A stretch of 64,000 bases of DNA from JBDSZL01 sp039925145. GTDB lineage: Bacteria > Acidobacteriota > Vicinamibacteria > Vicinamibacterales > SCN-69-37. A model generated the notes under the pieces. The model had not been told where the DNA came from. It was given only the letters and a program-made list of their open reading frames with translations, and searched no databases. The position numbers were made by a program, and so were the translations under genes. Shown piece by piece: positions 8,570-18,071 of the stretch (positions are counted from its first letter, which is position 1; every line of letters begins with the position of its first letter). Where the stretch lies: contig JBDSZL010000038.1 of the NCBI GenBank assembly GCA_039925145.1, forward strand, positions 1 to 64,000, read 5' to 3'.

Positions 8570-10215
8570 GACGCGTCTTGTCATCCGTGAGGGGAATGGT
8601 CATCGCGGTGCTGGTGGCGTGGGCCGTGGTCGGATTACCGGTGCCCGCGGCGGGGCAGGCCCCCATGGCGCCCCGCGTGCTGGTGATGCCGTTCGCCGTG
8701 CAGATTGACCGGGCGGCGCCGGGCGGCGCCGGAACGGCCCTGTGGCTCGGCGAAGCCGCCTCGATACTGCTCAGCGAGAATCTGTCGGCGCTTGGCGTGA
8801 GCGCGCTCAGCCGCGACGAGCGTGCGGCGGTGTTTTCGCGGCTCAGCCTTCCGATGTCGGCGGCGCTCACGCGCGCGACCACCATTCGAGTGGGCGAACT
8901 CGTGGGTGTATCGCACGTCGTCGTGGGGGAAGTCGTGCTCGGGGAGAAGCTCGAGGTCAGGGCAAGACTCATCCGCCTGGCGGCAGGGCAGGAGATGCCC
9001 GCGGTGACGGACAGCGCCGAACTTGCCACCATCTTCGATCTCTTCTCACGGGTTGCCTTGCGTGTGGCCGTGCTGACGGGGCGCCCGGCAACCTTGGCGG
9101 CGACGCCCGCCCGCGCCTGGCCCCTGGAGGCCTTCGAAAATTACGTCAAGGGGTTGGTGGCCAATACGCCGGCGGCGCAGCAGCGTTTTCTCGAGACCGC
9201 CAACAGACAACTGCCGAACGAACCGCGAATTCTGATGGCGCTCTGGAGTGTGTACACGGCGCAGTCGGTGCACGACAAGGCGCTCGCGGTCGCCAGCGCC
9301 GTGCCCGCTGATGCCCCGCAGTCGCGCCTCGCTCGGCTCGCCATGGGCCTCTCGCTCATCGAGCTCCGCCGTTTCGATGGCGCGTACCAGACGCTCTCCG
9401 CACTCTCGGCCACGGGCAGAAGCGCGGCCGTCTACAACGCGCTTGGACTTGTGCAGTTGCGGCGCGGCGGCGTGCCGCCCGGTACAGCATCGGCGGCCAC
9501 CTACTTCAAGCGCGCCGTCGACGAAGCCCCGGAGGAAACCGAGTACCTGTTCAACCTCGGTTACGCCAACGCGCTGGTGGGCAATACGTCAGAGGCGCTG
9601 ACGTGGCTACGGGAGGTCGTGCGGTTCGACTCGGCCGATGGCGAAGCGCATCTCGTGATGAGTGCGGTCCTGACCGCGGCAGGACGGTCCGCTGAAGCGC
9701 AGCGGGAACTGGAGCTGGCGCGACTGCTCGGGAGCGAGGGCGACGCCGCCGCACGATCGGCAGCACCCAGGATTCCGACCGGGCTCGAGCGGATGTCGAC
9801 CAGTCTGGAACTCACCCCTGGACGAGTGAGCGCGGCCATCGCAAATCCATCGCAGCGTGACCAGCGAGAGACGGCGCTCTTCCATCTGAGCAACGGCCGG
9901 TCGCTCGTGGTCAAACGCCGCGATCGTGAAGCCACGAACGAGCTCCGCCGCGCGATCTATCTCGCGCCGTACGAGGACGAACCGCATCTGTTGCTCGGCG
10001 GCGTCTACCAGCGGGCAGGACAGCTGCCGCAGGCGGTCGACGAATTCAAGGTCGCGATCTGGTGCAAGGAGAGCGCGCCCGCGCGTCTCGCGCTCGCGGG
10101 GGCGCTGCTTGAAATCGGCGACCGGCCGGGCGCGCGTCGCGAGGCACAGCGCGCGCTCGTGCTGGCGCCGGGATCGGCCGAGGCACGGGATCTGCTCGCG
10201 CGAATCGGCAGCTGA
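8566..10215 (+). CDS. Exported TPR-repeat protein
   Basis: A 549-residue protein with a cleavable signal peptide (hydrophobic segment from about residue 10, ending near PVPAAGQA). The next roughly 150 residues (RVLVMPFAVQI, LGEAASILLSENL, VGVSHVVVGEVVL) look like the FlgO/CsgG-type N-terminal fold found in periplasmic or outer-membrane-associated proteins. Tetratricopeptide repeats then fill about residues 190-540, for example AVYNALGLVQLRRG and TEYLFNLGYANALVG. It sits in an operon-like run with the SPOR protein and lnt, consistent with an envelope role. The specific partner is unknown. Confidence 0.83.
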   Translation: MRRVLSSVRGMVIAVLVAWAVVGLPVPAAGQAPMAPRVLVMPFAVQIDRAAPGGAGTALWLGEAASILLSENLSALGVSALSRDERAAVFSRLSLPMSAALTRATTIRVGELVGVSHVVVGEVVLGEKLEVRARLIRLAAGQEMPAVTDSAELATIFDLFSRVALRVAVLTGRPATLAATPARAWPLEAFENYVKGLVANTPAAQQRFLETANRQLPNEPRILMALWSVYTAQSVHDKALAVASAVPADAPQSRLARLAMGLSLIELRRFDGAYQTLSALSATGRSAAVYNALGLVQLRRGGVPPGTASAATYFKRAVDEAPEETEYLFNLGYANALVGNTSEALTWLREVVRFDSADGEAHLVMSAVLTAAGRSAEAQRELELARLLGSEGDAAARSAAPRIPTGLERMSTSLELTPGRVSAAIANPSQRDQRETALFHLSNGRSLVVKRRDREATNELRRAIYLAPYEDEPHLLLGGVYQRAGQLPQAVDEFKVAIWCKESAPARLALAGALLEIGDRPGARREAQRALVLAPGSAEARDLLARIGS

Positions 10216-10240
10216 CAGCGTGTTACCATCGACGAGCCGC

Positions 10241-10948
10241 ATGTCGGATCAGAGCTTTCGCGAAATTCAGTTGAGCGGGAAGCAGCTCGTCTTCTTGTTC
10301 ATGGCTTGCATCGTGCTCGCCGTCGCCGTGTTCCTGCTGGGCGTGTCGGTCGGCCGCGGTGTCGGCGCGCCCGCCGCCGGCGGCATGAGCGAGGCTGCCG
10401 CCGCGCAGCCGTCCGGCCCCGTCGAGCTGCCGCCACCAACGAAGGTGGAGCCGCGCGATCAGGTGTATCAGACCGCGCTCCAGGGGCAGGCGACCTCGGT
10501 AGCTCCTCCTCCTCGCGACGTGCCGGCTGCCGTCCCGCCGCCGCCCGACGAGGCGAGCCCAGTGGACGAACCGCAACCGGTGCCTTCGAAGACGCCGCCC
10601 CCGGCAGCGGTGTCGCCGGCACCCGCGCCTGCCGCGGCTGTCAAGCCGGCAACGCCAGACCCCAAGGTCGCGGCTCCCGCGACGAAACCCGCACCAGCGG
10701 ACGCGGCCGCCGCCAAGGTCCCGGCAGGCCAGGGCTGGACGCTGCAGGTCGACTCGTTCCGGTCGCAGGAAAACGCCGCGCGCCAGGCTGCGCAATTGAA
10801 GAGCCGTGGCATGCCCGCCTATGTGACGCCGGCCGGACGGGGCGGTCTGTTCCAGGTCAGAGTAGGGCCATTCAGCCAGCGCGCCGAAGCCGAGCGATCT
10901 GCCGCGCGCCTTCGTCAGCAAGGGATGAAGCCGTTTCTTACCCACTAG
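10241..10948 (+). CDS. SPOR-domain membrane protein
   Basis: A 235-residue inner-membrane protein. A short cytoplasmic N-terminus is followed by one transmembrane helix (about residues 15-37, LVFLFMACIVLAVAVFLLG). A long Pro/Ala-rich periplasmic linker (about 40-160) leads to a C-terminal SPOR domain (GWTLQVDSFRSQENAARQAA through VRVGPFSQRAEAE). SPOR domains bind denuded septal peptidoglycan, so a cell-division or wall-remodelling role is likely. I chose the ATG at 10241 since the transmembrane helix follows at the expected distance; the frame is open further upstream. The 3' end overlaps the probable beginning of lnt. Confidence 0.87.
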   Translation: MSDQSFREIQLSGKQLVFLFMACIVLAVAVFLLGVSVGRGVGAPAAGGMSEAAAAQPSGPVELPPPTKVEPRDQVYQTALQGQATSVAPPPRDVPAAVPPPPDEASPVDEPQPVPSKTPPPAAVSPAPAPAAAVKPATPDPKVAAPATKPAPADAAAAKVPAGQGWTLQVDSFRSQENAARQAAQLKSRGMPAYVTPAGRGGLFQVRVGPFSQRAEAERSAARLRQQGMKPFLTH

Positions 10949-10965
10949 CGCTCCTCTCGGGGGCG

Positions 10966-12495
10966 CTGCTCGCCGCCAGTTTTCCCAAGTTCGGGCATCC
11001 CGCTTTCGCGTGGGGTGCGCTCGCGCCATTGGTCGTCGCGGTGGCGCTGGCGACGGCGCAACGGGCGACCGCAGGGCGTGTGTTCGCGCTGGGGCTGACC
11101 GCGGGCGCCGTGTATTTCGGGGGCACGTTGTACTGGGTGGTCGCGGTCATGGCCGGCTACGGAGGGCTGGCCATACCGGTGGCCGTGCTCGTCGGTCTGC
11201 TCCTGGCCGCATATCTCTCGCTCTATCCCGCGCTGTTTGCGCTGTTGGTGCGGCGCGCGGTTCAGCGGTTCGGCGTGGCGGGAGTCTGGCTCGCTCCGCT
11301 GTTCTGGGTGAGCACCGAGTGGGTTCGCGCCACCATCGGCGGCGGGTTTCCGTGGGTGCTGCTCGGCGCGTCCCAGGCGTCCGTGCTGCCCGTCGTGCAG
11401 TTCGCCAGCCTCGTGGGTGTGTACGGGTTGTCAGCGCTCGTGGCGCTGGTCGCGACCGCTGCAGCGGCGTGCACGCTCAGCCGCGAGACGCGGCATCGCC
11501 GCGGAGCGTTCGCAGTGGCGCTGCTGCTTGCCGTCATTTCGGGGTGGGGCACCTGGCGCGTTGCAGACAGCTCATTGACCACTCAGGGCGACGTCACGCG
11601 TATCGGCCTGGTCCAGGGATCGGTGGCGCAGGAAGACAAGTACGACCCGGCCCATCGCGCCGAGATCATGGCACGCTACATCGACCTCAGCCGTCAGGTG
11701 CTTGGAGCCCGCGCCGATCTGGTGATCTGGCCAGAGGCGGCGACCCCGTTCTATTTCGACATCGACTCGGTGCTGGCCCAGCCCATTCGGAAGCTGGCGG
11801 CTGAGGCTCACACCCCGTTTCTGATCGGCACCGATGAGCTCGACAGAGCAACGCCCGGCCAACGCGAGCGCTATTACAATGCGGCCGTTCTCGTCGGCAG
11901 CGACGGGCGCACCAAGGCGTCGTACCGGAAACAGCACCTTGTTCCCTTCGGCGAGTACGTCCCGCTCAAGTCGGTGCTGTTCTTCGTGGGGCCGCTCGTC
12001 GAAGCGGTCAGCGACTTTTCCGCGGGCGCAGAGGCGGTGGTGTTCGACGCGAACGGGCGCCGTCTCAGTGTCGCCATCTGCTACGAGTCGGTCTATCCCT
12101 CGATTGCGCGCGCCTTCGTCAATCAGGGCAGCGAACTGCTGGCGACCATCACCAACGACGCCTGGTTTGGACGGTCGTCGGCCGCCTATCAGCATTTTTC
12201 CCAAGGGGCGCTGCGCGCCGTCGAGCAAGGGCGCTACGTGGTGCGAGCTGCCAATACGGGTATCAGCGGCGCAGTTGATCCGTACGGCCGCGTGCTGGCT
12301 GCGACTCCGCTGTTCGAGCCCGCGACGGTGACTGTCGACGTGCACCTGCTGCGTTCGCATACCATTTACAACCGGACTGGCGATGTCGTCGCCTGGGTGG
12401 CGTTGGCGGCAACCGCTCTCGTCGTGGCGGTCGGCGTGCGACGGCCCATCGGACAGCTACCGTCTTCAACCAAGGACCCCAGACATGACGCTTGA
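10966..12495 (+). CDS. lnt: Apolipoprotein N-acyltransferase (start codon uncertain)
   Basis: Transfers the third acyl chain to lipoproteins in the inner membrane, the step before Lol export. Several hydrophobic helices precede a nitrilase-like domain with the catalytic triad: Glu in WPEAATPF, Lys in YRKQHLVPFGEYVPL, Cys in VAICYESVYPS. The frame shows family similarity from YPLALLSGALLAASFPKFG (about 10939) but contains no ATG, GTG or TTG between roughly 10800 and 11029. I therefore mark the first CTG, 10966, which gives 509 residues, the usual length. A TTG at 11029 or GTG at 11041 would cut into the first helix. The 3' end overlaps prfB by 11 bases. Confidence 0.85.
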   Translation: MLAASFPKFGHPAFAWGALAPLVVAVALATAQRATAGRVFALGLTAGAVYFGGTLYWVVAVMAGYGGLAIPVAVLVGLLLAAYLSLYPALFALLVRRAVQRFGVAGVWLAPLFWVSTEWVRATIGGGFPWVLLGASQASVLPVVQFASLVGVYGLSALVALVATAAAACTLSRETRHRRGAFAVALLLAVISGWGTWRVADSSLTTQGDVTRIGLVQGSVAQEDKYDPAHRAEIMARYIDLSRQVLGARADLVIWPEAATPFYFDIDSVLAQPIRKLAAEAHTPFLIGTDELDRATPGQRERYYNAAVLVGSDGRTKASYRKQHLVPFGEYVPLKSVLFFVGPLVEAVSDFSAGAEAVVFDANGRRLSVAICYESVYPSIARAFVNQGSELLATITNDAWFGRSSAAYQHFSQGALRAVEQGRYVVRAANTGISGAVDPYGRVLAATPLFEPATVTVDVHLLRSHTIYNRTGDVVAWVALAATALVVAVGVRRPIGQLPSSTKDPRHDA

Positions 12496-13613
12496 CGAGC
12501 TCACCAGGACTTATGCCGATCTGTCCGCCCGCGCCACCGAACTCCGGAGGGGGCTTTGACGAAGCCCGCCTGCTGACCGAGCTCGGGGCTATCGAGCAGG
12601 AGACCGGCGCACCGGACTTCTGGAAGGATCAGGCCGTTGCGCAGAAGACGCTGCAGCGGCGCCGCCGGCTCGAGGAAGACCGGGCGCTGGCCGAAACGCT
12701 TCGGCGCCACACGGACGATCTTGCCGTGCTCTTCGACTGGTTGCGGCAAGGCGAGGACGTCACCGCCGATCTGGAACGCGGCATCGACGCCTACACCCGG
12801 GACCTCCAGGCGGCCGAGATTCGGACGACCCTCTCGGGCGAGCTGGACCGGAAGAACGCGATCATCACGATTCATCCTGGCGCTGGCGGCACAGAGTCGC
12901 AGGACTGGGCGGAGATGATCCTGCGCATGTATCTGCGCTGGATCGAACGACGCGGCTTCAAGCGCGAGGTGATCGACATGCAGCCGGGCGACGAAGCGGG
13001 CATCAAGGGCGCCACCGTCACCGTTGCGGGCGATTACGCGTACGGTCTGCTCACGGCCGAGGCCGGTGTGCACCGGCTCGTCCGCATCTCGCCCTACGAT
13101 CAGGCGGCACGTCGGCACACATCGTTCGCCTCACTCTATGTCTGGCCAGAGTTGCCGGACGACATCGACATCGAGATCGAGGAGAAGGATCTGCGCGTCG
13201 ACACGTTCCGGTCGAGTGGCGCCGGCGGTCAGCACGTCAACGTCACGGATTCGGCTGTGCGGATTACCCACCTGCCGAGCGGCATTGTCGTGTCCTGCCA
13301 GAACGAGCGCTCGCAGCACAAGAATCGCGCGTCGGCGATGAAGGTGCTCAAGGCGCGGCTCTACGACATGCGTCTGAAGGAACAGCAGGCGAAACTGGAG
13401 CAACTCGGTGGCGAGAAGAAGGACATCGCGTTCGGCAACCAGATCCGGAGCTACGTCCTCCACCCCTACCAGATGGTGAAGGATCACCGCACGAAGCTGC
13501 AGGTCGGAGACATCACGCGGGTGCTCGATGGCGACCTGGACGAATTCATCAAAGCGTACCTGATGAAGCGCGCCCTGGGTAAGCTCGAGACCGCAACCGC
13601 AGACGAAGACTGA
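12485..13613 (+). CDS. prfB: Peptide chain release factor 2, expressed by programmed +1 frameshift
   Basis: Releases peptides at UGA and UAA codons. Frame one runs from ATG 12485 for 24 codons to an in-frame TGA at 12557-12559. Translation continues in the +1 frame from 12558 to 13613, so the product is join(12485..12556,12558..13613), 375 residues. The catalytic GGQ motif is at about residue 247 (SGAGGQHVN). The codon-recognition tripeptide, normally SPF, reads SPY at 13089-13097 in VRISPYDQAARRHTSF. The start overlaps lnt by 11 bases. Annotation without the frameshift would mis-start the gene near 12492. Confidence 0.95.
12546..12560 (+). other. RF2 programmed +1 frameshift site
   Basis: The sequence reads GG AGG GGG CTT TGA C: a Shine-Dalgarno-like GGAGG three bases before the CTT slip codon, followed by the UGA stop with a C after it. 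This is the classical autoregulatory prfB arrangement. When RF2 is scarce, peptidyl-tRNA-Leu slips from CUU to UUU and reading resumes at GAC 12558. Seen directly in sequence; the mechanism is established for RF2. Confidence 0.93.
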
Positions 13614-13629
13614 CGCCGCTGTTGCTCGA

Positions 13630-15855
13630 CTACTCGCGGCGCGCGCCGGGCTGCGTGCCAGCGATGAACACTTCCGGACCGCTGGCAAGGGGCACCACAA
13701 CCACGTTGCCGGGCTGCGTGAACTCAGGAGGCTCGGGCAGCTCGGCGCGCCGGCGATCGATATAGGTCCGCATGATGTTCATCCAGACCGGCAGCGCCGC
13801 AACCGCGCCGGTCTGGTTATTGCCAATCGTGCGTTTCTGATCGAAGCCCACCCACACGCCAAGTGTGATGTCGGGATCGAAGCCGATGAACCACGCATCG
13901 GTGCAATCGTCGGTGGTGCCGGTCTTGCCTCCGAGCGGCCAGTTCAAGGCATTGGCGGCCGCGGCCGTGCCGTGCTGCACAACGCCCTGCAGCAGATTGG
14001 TGATGATGTAGGCCGTGTCGGCGCGAATGGCTTCGTGCGGCTCCGTCCGGTGCTGTTCCAGCGTGTTGCCGTCGCGGTCGATCACTTCCAGCAGCGGCTG
14101 CGGCTGCATGCGCACACCCTGGTTGGGAAAGGCCGAGTAGGCGGACGTCATCTCGAGCAGAGTGGCCTCGGCCGAGCCGATGGCCACCGAGAGATACTCG
14201 GGCAGAGGCGCCGTGATACCGAGCTGCCGGGCGTATGCCACCGCCTGTTTCGGGCCGAGCGCGGCCATTAGGCGAATGGTCGGGACATTGCGCGAGCCCT
14301 CGAGCGCCTGGCGGAGCGTCACCATGCCGTGGTACTCGTGATCGTAGTTCTTGGGCTCGTAGGGCGGCTGGCCTGGGCCTGCGTTGAAGCTGACCGGCGA
14401 GTCGTCGAGGAGCGACTGCGTGGTGTAGCCCCGGTCGATGGCGGCGGTGTAAACGAACGGCTTGAAGAGCGAGCCGACCTGCCGCATCGCCTGAACCGCG
14501 CGGTTGAACTGACTGCGATCGAAGCTCTCCCCTCCAACCATCGCCAGAATCTGTCCCGTGTGATTGTCGATCGCGAGAACGGCTCCTTCGAGTGTTGGCG
14601 TTTGATCTAACTGAGCGGCAAACGCGGCGTGATCGGCGTCGACCTTGCCGATGCGCACGTCCACCAGATCCCCGCGCGCCACCATGTCCTGCGGCTTCTT
14701 GCGCGTCCACTCGTAGCCTGCACGGGCGATCGTACCGGCAAACCGGCCAACCCGGACGTGGATGTCCGTGCCTTCGATACTCAGCACGAGGGCCGGTGTG
14801 ATGTCACCCTCGGCCGGATCGCGCCCCCAGCGGGGATGCCGGTAGGTGTCGAGCGCACGCTTTTCAGTCAGGATGTTCCGCGCGGGTTTCTTGAAACCGT
14901 GCAGTTTGTCGATCTTGCGCAGCCCTTGATCGAGAAACTTGTTGGCGGCCAGCTGCAGCCCGGAGTCGAGGCCCGTCTTCACCACCAGCCCGTTCTCGTA
15001 CACGGCCTTGGCGCCGTAGGTGTTTTCGAGATGTTCCCGAATCGTCTCGAGGAAATAGGGGGCGATCGAAGGAGCCTGCGTCGGTTGTCCGCGCGTGACG
15101 ATCGGCCGCGCGTTGGCAGCCTCATACTCCGCGGCGGTGATGAAGCCTTCGTCGCGCATCCGTCCGAGCGCGTACTGACGACGGCTCACGGCTGCCTTCA
15201 TGTTCACGTACGGACTTTGCCGCACGTTGCTTTGATGGATGCCGGCGATCATCGCCGCTTCGTCGAGCGTCAGGTCCTTCACCGACTTCCCGAAGTAGAG
15301 CTGCGAGGCGGCCTCGACGCCGTAGGCGCCGTGGCCCCAGTACATCTTGTTGCAGAACATCGTCAGGATTTCCTGCTTGGTGTACCGCTTCTCGATCTGG
15401 AGGGCGAGCAGAGCTTCCTTGATCTTCCGCTCGAGCGTCTGCTCGTCGGTCAGGAACAGTTTGCGCGCGAGCTGCTGGGTGATCGTGCTGGCGCCGCCAT
15501 GGTGTTGCAGGCGCAAGACCCGCCGGATGGCGGTGGCCGCGATGCGCGTGAGATTGACGCCGCTATGCCGGTAGAAGCCGCCGTCTTCGGCAGCTACCAG
15601 GGCATTGCGCAGCACGGGGGGAATCTGATCGTAGGTCACGACGACCCGCCGTTCGGTCGCGAAATCGCCGATGACGTGGTTGTCGCGACCGAGGACGCGC
15701 GTAATCGTGCTCGGAGAGTAGTCGTCGAGGGCCGAGATCTGCGGCAGATCGCCGACAAAGGCGAAGAGTACGCCGCTTGCCGTGCCAGCGACGGCGGCAG
15801 CCACGAAGAGCGCCACGAGCCCGAAGTTGCGGAGAAATCCGGACAGCCGAGCCAT
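13630..15855 (-). CDS. Class A penicillin-binding protein (PBP1A type), transglycosylase/transpeptidase
   Basis: A 741-residue bifunctional peptidoglycan synthase. One N-terminal membrane anchor (about residues 10-35) is followed by a GT51 glycosyltransferase domain with AAEDGGFYRHSGV and GGASTITQQLARKLFL. The transpeptidase domain has its catalytic Ser in GSLFKPFVY (SxxK), SRN as the SxN motif, and GGKTGTTDD as the KTG box. The length fits PBP1a/MrcA. It is convergent with prfB, 16 bases apart, and lies 52 bases downstream of the FecR-like gene on the same strand. Confidence 0.94.
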   Translation of the reverse strand: MARLSGFLRNFGLVALFVAAAVAGTASGVLFAFVGDLPQISALDDYSPSTITRVLGRDNHVIGDFATERRVVVTYDQIPPVLRNALVAAEDGGFYRHSGVNLTRIAATAIRRVLRLQHHGGASTITQQLARKLFLTDEQTLERKIKEALLALQIEKRYTKQEILTMFCNKMYWGHGAYGVEAASQLYFGKSVKDLTLDEAAMIAGIHQSNVRQSPYVNMKAAVSRRQYALGRMRDEGFITAAEYEAANARPIVTRGQPTQAPSIAPYFLETIREHLENTYGAKAVYENGLVVKTGLDSGLQLAANKFLDQGLRKIDKLHGFKKPARNILTEKRALDTYRHPRWGRDPAEGDITPALVLSIEGTDIHVRVGRFAGTIARAGYEWTRKKPQDMVARGDLVDVRIGKVDADHAAFAAQLDQTPTLEGAVLAIDNHTGQILAMVGGESFDRSQFNRAVQAMRQVGSLFKPFVYTAAIDRGYTTQSLLDDSPVSFNAGPGQPPYEPKNYDHEYHGMVTLRQALEGSRNVPTIRLMAALGPKQAVAYARQLGITAPLPEYLSVAIGSAEATLLEMTSAYSAFPNQGVRMQPQPLLEVIDRDGNTLEQHRTEPHEAIRADTAYIITNLLQGVVQHGTAAAANALNWPLGGKTGTTDDCTDAWFIGFDPDITLGVWVGFDQKRTIGNNQTGAVAALPVWMNIMRTYIDRRRAELPEPPEFTQPGNVVVVPLASGPEVFIAGTQPGARRE

Positions 15856-15907
15856 CAGGCGTCAACTGTACCAAGAAATCTCCGCCGCTGAGCGTACCGT
15901 GCCGGCT

Positions 15908-17971
15908 CTATCGGGACCCTTCGCGCGGACTGGCCCGGCGTTCGGCCGGCTGGGACGAGGGTGCCGGTGCGGGTGGCGCCGACCGCTCGGGTGCACTCGG
16001 GGCTACCCGTCCGGCGGGCCGCGCCGGCTCGGGCGCTCGTTCGGGGGCGCGCTCCGGCGCACGTGGCGTCCAGGTGCGCGACGGCGCCGGATCGGCCGGA
16101 CGCTGTTCGGGTGCCGCCGACCGTGGCACCGCGCGGCGTTCAGGTTCTGCGGCGGACGGAGCGGCCGGCTCGGACGCCGGCTGCCGTGAGCGCCACACCG
16201 GCGCTGGCTCCGCGGGTGCGGGACTGGCCGGCGCGCGCCGGTCGATTCGGCCGCGTGTCATGTCGGGCTGAGGCTCGGCGACGGGTGCAGGAGCTGAGCG
16301 CCCGCGACCGATCGCGCCGGGACTGCCCTGCACGCGACGTTCGCCGGGTGTGCTGGCTGGGTCGTCCGCTTGAGCGGCCGGGCTGATGGGAGTCGCCTGG
16401 ACCCGCGGGATAGCTCTCGGCACCGCACCGCGCTCCGGAGATACACCCCCGTAGGGGAGACCCGTCGAGCGCGATCGGTCGCCGGGATCGGGAGAGCGAA
16501 CGATGCTCGCATCGTCGCCCCGCACGATGGCACGGGTGGCCGACCTGCCAGAGTCTGGGGCGGGGTCGTTCCGATTGGGCAACTCCGCGCTGCGCTGCGT
16601 GATGGCCGTGCCCGTCGCTGCGTTTGCCGCACCCGCGACGGCGACGCTCTCGGCCCGCCTCGCGCCCGGCGTCATGCCGTCAGCAAGTCGTCCTGCTCGA
16701 GGCACGGCCACGCGAGGCTCCCAACCGGGCGAACGTAGCGGACGCTGATCGGCACGAACCACGGCCGGCCGGATCGGTGCTTGACGCGCTGTCTGAAAGT
16801 TGCGCGACAGCAGCACGCCGTGATCCCTGACGGCATAGCGCGACACGACCACATTGGGCGTGAAGACGTGGCGGGGCAGCGCCGTCCATGCGCCCCAGGT
16901 CTGGTACCTCGAGACCGAGAGACCGATGACCGGCCGGTTATCGAAGCCGAGAGGGCACCAGCTCACGTAGTCGGTCGCCGATGCCCATGACACCCACGCG
17001 GGGGCCCAGCGGCGATCGGGAATCCAATACCAGCGTCCGGACGTCACGCCCCACCGCCCGTAGTGGTGGGTGGGCCAGGACCATCGTTCGGCGCCAATCC
17101 ACAGCCAGCCGAAATTACCGACGACCGACCATCGCCCGTCGTAATAGGGTCGCCACGCAGCGCTCACGCGCGGATACCACACGTAGCCGTACGGCTCGGC
17201 GTACTCCCAGGCCCCGGACGCGTCGAGCGCGCCGCTGTAGGAGCGAATCTCTGTCGGGAGGTACTGCGCGGAGCGAACGCCGACGCGGTCACGATGCTGC
17301 TCTTCAACCCAGCGGTCGAATGGATCCCACGATGCGGCCACTGTGTAAGGAAGCGAGGGCGAGGTCCGCGCCGAGGCCACCGCCTGAGTACCCGCGCGCA
17401 CGAGCGTGCGCCCAAACGACGTGCTGAGCTCCGCATTACCCCGGATGACCGTCAGGAGCACGTCTGGCGTTTGGTTCGAAGCGTCCTCGACGACGATGCG
17501 GTACTCGCCGGCCGAACGGATGAGCGTGCTCGTGCCAGCCGCATCGATGCGATAGGCCAGCTCGCCCGATGCCCGCGCGAGCGTGAGATGCACCCGACCC
17601 CGATGCAGCCTTACCAGGGAGTCGGCGAGAAACTCGATGTCAGTGCGGTCATCCAGATCCAGCACGCTGCCGTCCGCATAGACGATTTCGATTCGTCCCG
17701 TCTCTGTGCGGAGCCGGTCCCCGGCGAGTAACGGCAGGTTTTCCGCGGCGCGGTCGATTGACCCGTCGCGTTCGAGCCACGCCGTGCCACCGACCACCGC
17801 GACATGCGCCGGGACGTCGTCGGACCAGTCCACGGTCTCCTCGAGCGCGTCAGCAGCGACGGCGCGCGGAGTTGATTGCGCGCGCACGGGGACACCAAGA
17901 GCAGTCCCGGCTGCAGCGATGAGACAGACGAGCCCTAAGCACCGGATTGGCGCGAGACGGACTGGGGTCAT
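15908..17971 (-). CDS. Exported FecR-domain protein with Trp/Tyr-rich (DUF6600-like) middle and disordered tail
   Basis: A protein of about 687 residues. A signal peptide (LAPIRCLGLVCLIAAAGTAL) is followed by a FecR-like domain (about 50-220: GGTAWLERDG, LPLLAGDRLRTETGRIEIVY, ADGSVLDLDD). A Trp/Tyr-rich segment (about 250-390: YGYVWYPRVS, GWLWIGAERWSWP, GRWYWIPDRRW) matches the DUF6600 family pattern. The tail (about 420-687) is Arg/Pro/Ala-rich and probably disordered. I prefer the ATG at 17971, which puts the signal peptide at the N-terminus; an upstream ATG at 18010 is possible. Location is probably periplasmic or surface. No anti-sigma partner is nearby, so a signalling role is doubtful. 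Confidence 0.82.
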   Translation of the reverse strand: MTPVRLAPIRCLGLVCLIAAAGTALGVPVRAQSTPRAVAADALEETVDWSDDVPAHVAVVGGTAWLERDGSIDRAAENLPLLAGDRLRTETGRIEIVYADGSVLDLDDRTDIEFLADSLVRLHRGRVHLTLARASGELAYRIDAAGTSTLIRSAGEYRIVVEDASNQTPDVLLTVIRGNAELSTSFGRTLVRAGTQAVASARTSPSLPYTVAASWDPFDRWVEEQHRDRVGVRSAQYLPTEIRSYSGALDASGAWEYAEPYGYVWYPRVSAAWRPYYDGRWSVVGNFGWLWIGAERWSWPTHHYGRWGVTSGRWYWIPDRRWAPAWVSWASATDYVSWCPLGFDNRPVIGLSVSRYQTWGAWTALPRHVFTPNVVVSRYAVRDHGVLLSRNFQTARQAPIRPAVVRADQRPLRSPGWEPRVAVPRAGRLADGMTPGARRAESVAVAGAANAATGTAITQRSAELPNRNDPAPDSGRSATRAIVRGDDASIVRSPDPGDRSRSTGLPYGGVSPERGAVPRAIPRVQATPISPAAQADDPASTPGERRVQGSPGAIGRGRSAPAPVAEPQPDMTRGRIDRRAPASPAPAEPAPVWRSRQPASEPAAPSAAEPERRAVPRSAAPEQRPADPAPSRTWTPRAPERAPERAPEPARPAGRVAPSAPERSAPPAPAPSSQPAERRASPREGSR

Positions 17972-18071
17972 AGGAGAGCACCCTTGGAAACGGCAGGCTG
18001 GCATCCTCATGATACCGGAACGTGAACTGGGGGAAAACCTTTCTTGGCGGCACCCTCAGTCGAAAATGATT

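Noticed and set aside
7364..8584. A 406-residue version of MobA
   Set aside because: The nucleotidyltransferase motif must lie near the N-terminus; the upstream half is antisense to the V4R-like gene, so the start is ATG 7963.
12492..13613. prfB as a simple ORF starting at 12492
   Set aside because: Its first residues lie in the wrong frame of the RF2 leader; the frame-zero leader with the AGG GGG CTT TGA C site explains the N-terminus.
14629..15891. 420-codon frame opposite the penicillin-binding protein gene
   Set aside because: Fully antisense to a gene with clear catalytic motifs; no independent support.
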